A DNA stretch of 64,000 nucleotides. Origin: PALSA-612 sp963791225. GTDB taxonomy: Bacteria; Actinomycetota; Thermoleophilia; Gaiellales; Gaiellaceae. Made by a program: the position numbers and the translations under genes. The notes below the pieces were generated by a model that ran no database searches, was not told the DNA's origin, and saw nothing but the letters and a program-made list of their open reading frames with translations. Where the stretch lies: contig CAWBRV010000003.1 in NCBI GenBank assembly GCA_963791225.1, positions 558,001 through 622,000 on the forward strand, in the 5' to 3' direction. The first letter of the stretch is position 1. Each line of letters starts with the position of its first letter. Positions 63,093-64,000 of this stretch are shown here, in pieces.

Positions 63093-64000
63093 TTAGCCGT
63101 CGACCAGGAGTCCGTTGAGTGGGCCGAGTAGGCGTCCTGATCGTTTTGAGATGTTGGGGAGGCGTGCGAGCCGGTGGGTGAGTGGCTGCCCGGCGTTGCG
63201 GCGGGCGAGTTGCTCTGCGCTGATCGGTTTCCAATGATGGTCGACGGCTTCGGTCGGGTCAGCCGGTAGTTGGTCGATGGGGAGTTCGAGGTGTTCGGCC
63301 CAGAGGCGCCTGCGTGTCTGGGTGGCGAGTTCGGGGTCGTGGGTGACGATGTTCATTTCGGTGTCGTTGAAGAGGGAGTGTTCGTTCAGGTTGGCTGAGC
63401 CGAGCGTCAGCCAGTGGTCGTCGACGATCCCGATCTTTGCGTGCACGTAGACATGGTCGTGGATCGTCCCTGCCGGGGCGTACAGGGTGCAGGCGACCAG
63501 GCCGCCCTTGTCAGCGTCGGCCTCGACGAGTTCGCCGAGCACTCCGCGGGTGTCGTCGGCGCCGTTGTTCGGTTTCGCCGGTAGCAGGACGACAAGCCGG
63601 AAGTCGCGTGTGGGTGGGTTGGTGAGCTTGTCGATCAGGACGGTCGCGATCTCCGGCGACCAGAGAAACTGGTTTTCCAGGTAGATGAACCGCTCTGCTG
63701 CCTTGAGGGCTCGTAGGTAGGACTCGAGGATCCGGAAGTCCCCGTTGGGGACCGCCTTGTAGATCCGTTCTGGAACCGTCCGCACGATCTGGAGCTCGGT
63801 CTCGCCGACCGGTTGCTGCGGGGAGACCGGCGCCAGCGTTTCGCCTGTGACCTCGTGCCAGCGCATCCGGAAGTGCTCGGCAACGTCCGCTACGGCCGGC
63901 CCTTCGAGGCGGGCGCCAGCGTCGTGCCAGCCAATTGTCGCCCGCGCGTGGTGATCGCTCGTGTCGTAGCGGTCGCCAGCCTCGGAGGTGAGGTCGATGC
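63093..64000 (-). CDS. Phospholipase D-like protein, 5' end beyond the window
   Basis: PLD-superfamily phosphodiesterase; the last ~300 residues are present and the frame stays open to the window edge (upstream of the Met at 63866 it reads ATIGWHDAGARLEGPAVADV). The second HKD motif is complete: HVYVHAKIGIVDDHWLTLGSANLNEHS (HxKxxxxD, then GSxN). ERFIYLENQFLWSPEIATVL precedes it, the usual PLD core segment. The first HKD motif should lie outside the window. A membrane-lipid or nuclease role cannot be distinguished. Confidence 0.88.
   Translation of the reverse strand, partial: IDLTSEAGDRYDTSDHHARATIGWHDAGARLEGPAVADVAEHFRMRWHEVTGETLAPVSPQQPVGETELQIVRTVPERIYKAVPNGDFRILESYLRALKAAERFIYLENQFLWSPEIATVLIDKLTNPPTRDFRLVVLLPAKPNNGADDTRGVLGELVEADADKGGLVACTLYAPAGTIHDHVYVHAKIGIVDDHWLTLGSANLNEHSLFNDTEMNIVTHDPELATQTRRRLWAEHLELPIDQLPADPTEAVDHHWKPISAEQLARRNAGQPLTHRLARLPNISKRSGRLLGPLNGLLVDG

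Noticed and set aside
1..64000. CRISPR array or restriction/defence system
   Set aside because: No regularly spaced palindromic repeats and no cas, methyltransferase or nuclease-defence genes; HicBA is the only toxin-antitoxin system seen.

Overview
The window is high-GC DNA with mostly short intergenic gaps, many GTG/TTG starts and ATGA-type overlaps. The gene families point to an actinobacterium: SARP/BTAD regulators, PRC-barrel proteins, deazaflavin-dependent oxidoreductases, 50-aa hydrophobic proteins, an exported Gly-X-Y repeat protein, and a kinase and a cyclase-domain protein carrying YVTN-type propellers. I would guess class Thermoleophilia (Solirubrobacterales/Gaiellales-like). That is inferred from family content; there is no rRNA or other phylogenetic marker here.

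Layout. 0-16 kb is mixed chromosome: a Flp pilin, a cold-shock protein, two paralogous PRC-barrel proteins with tiny membrane proteins between them, a GNAT, a BBE-type FAD oxidoreductase, a very large AAA/TPR regulator, a collagen-like exported protein, a nitronate monooxygenase and a DUF4389 membrane protein. Decayed or frameshifted genes follow (ankyrin relic, YCII). 16-30 kb is accessory-looking: an inverted-repeat-bounded gene pair, a frameshifted cyclase-domain/ATPase/TPR regulator flanked by direct repeats that run into tRNA-Val 3' ends, a kinase-propeller/solute-binding-protein/SARP cluster, a 184-bp MITE, small orphan genes, and an anti-sigma-type ATPase fused to a cyclic-nucleotide-binding domain.

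31-49.3 kb is the centrepiece: about 18 kb of co-directional, often overlapping catabolic genes in two divergent operons around a GntR/FCD regulator. They encode three PHBH-like FAD monooxygenases, a two-module extradiol dioxygenase, two fumarylacetoacetate-hydrolase-family enzymes, a cyclase-family hydrolase, an ACMSD-like amidohydrolase, an alpha/beta hydrolase, a flavin-dependent monooxygenase with flavin reductase, an NmrA-like reductase and a beta-keto-acid cleavage enzyme (BKACE). A branched-chain/aromatic-acid type ABC importer has its LivH and LivM permeases fused. A near-identical operator candidate lies in both regulated intergenic regions. I infer an uptake-plus-ring-cleavage pathway for an unidentified aromatic or cyclic substrate.

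49-64 kb holds FAD oxidoreductases, an MFS-cyclic-nucleotide-binding fusion, a peptide-type solute-binding protein convergent with a cyclase-propeller protein, truncated DUF429, HicB/HicA toxin-antitoxin genes, an intact-looking IS5-family element and an edge-truncated phospholipase D-like gene.

There is no complete tRNA, but at least ten tRNA 3'-end fragments occur: Lys(TTT) on the minus strand; Val(CAC), Arg(CCT) and Thr(GGT) on the plus strand. Several have paired 7-9-bp direct repeats close by, resembling integrase arm sites. The simplest reading is an integration hotspot built by repeated insertion of tRNA-targeting elements, whose integrases are now absent from the window. The catabolic cluster sits between two of the Lys fragments.
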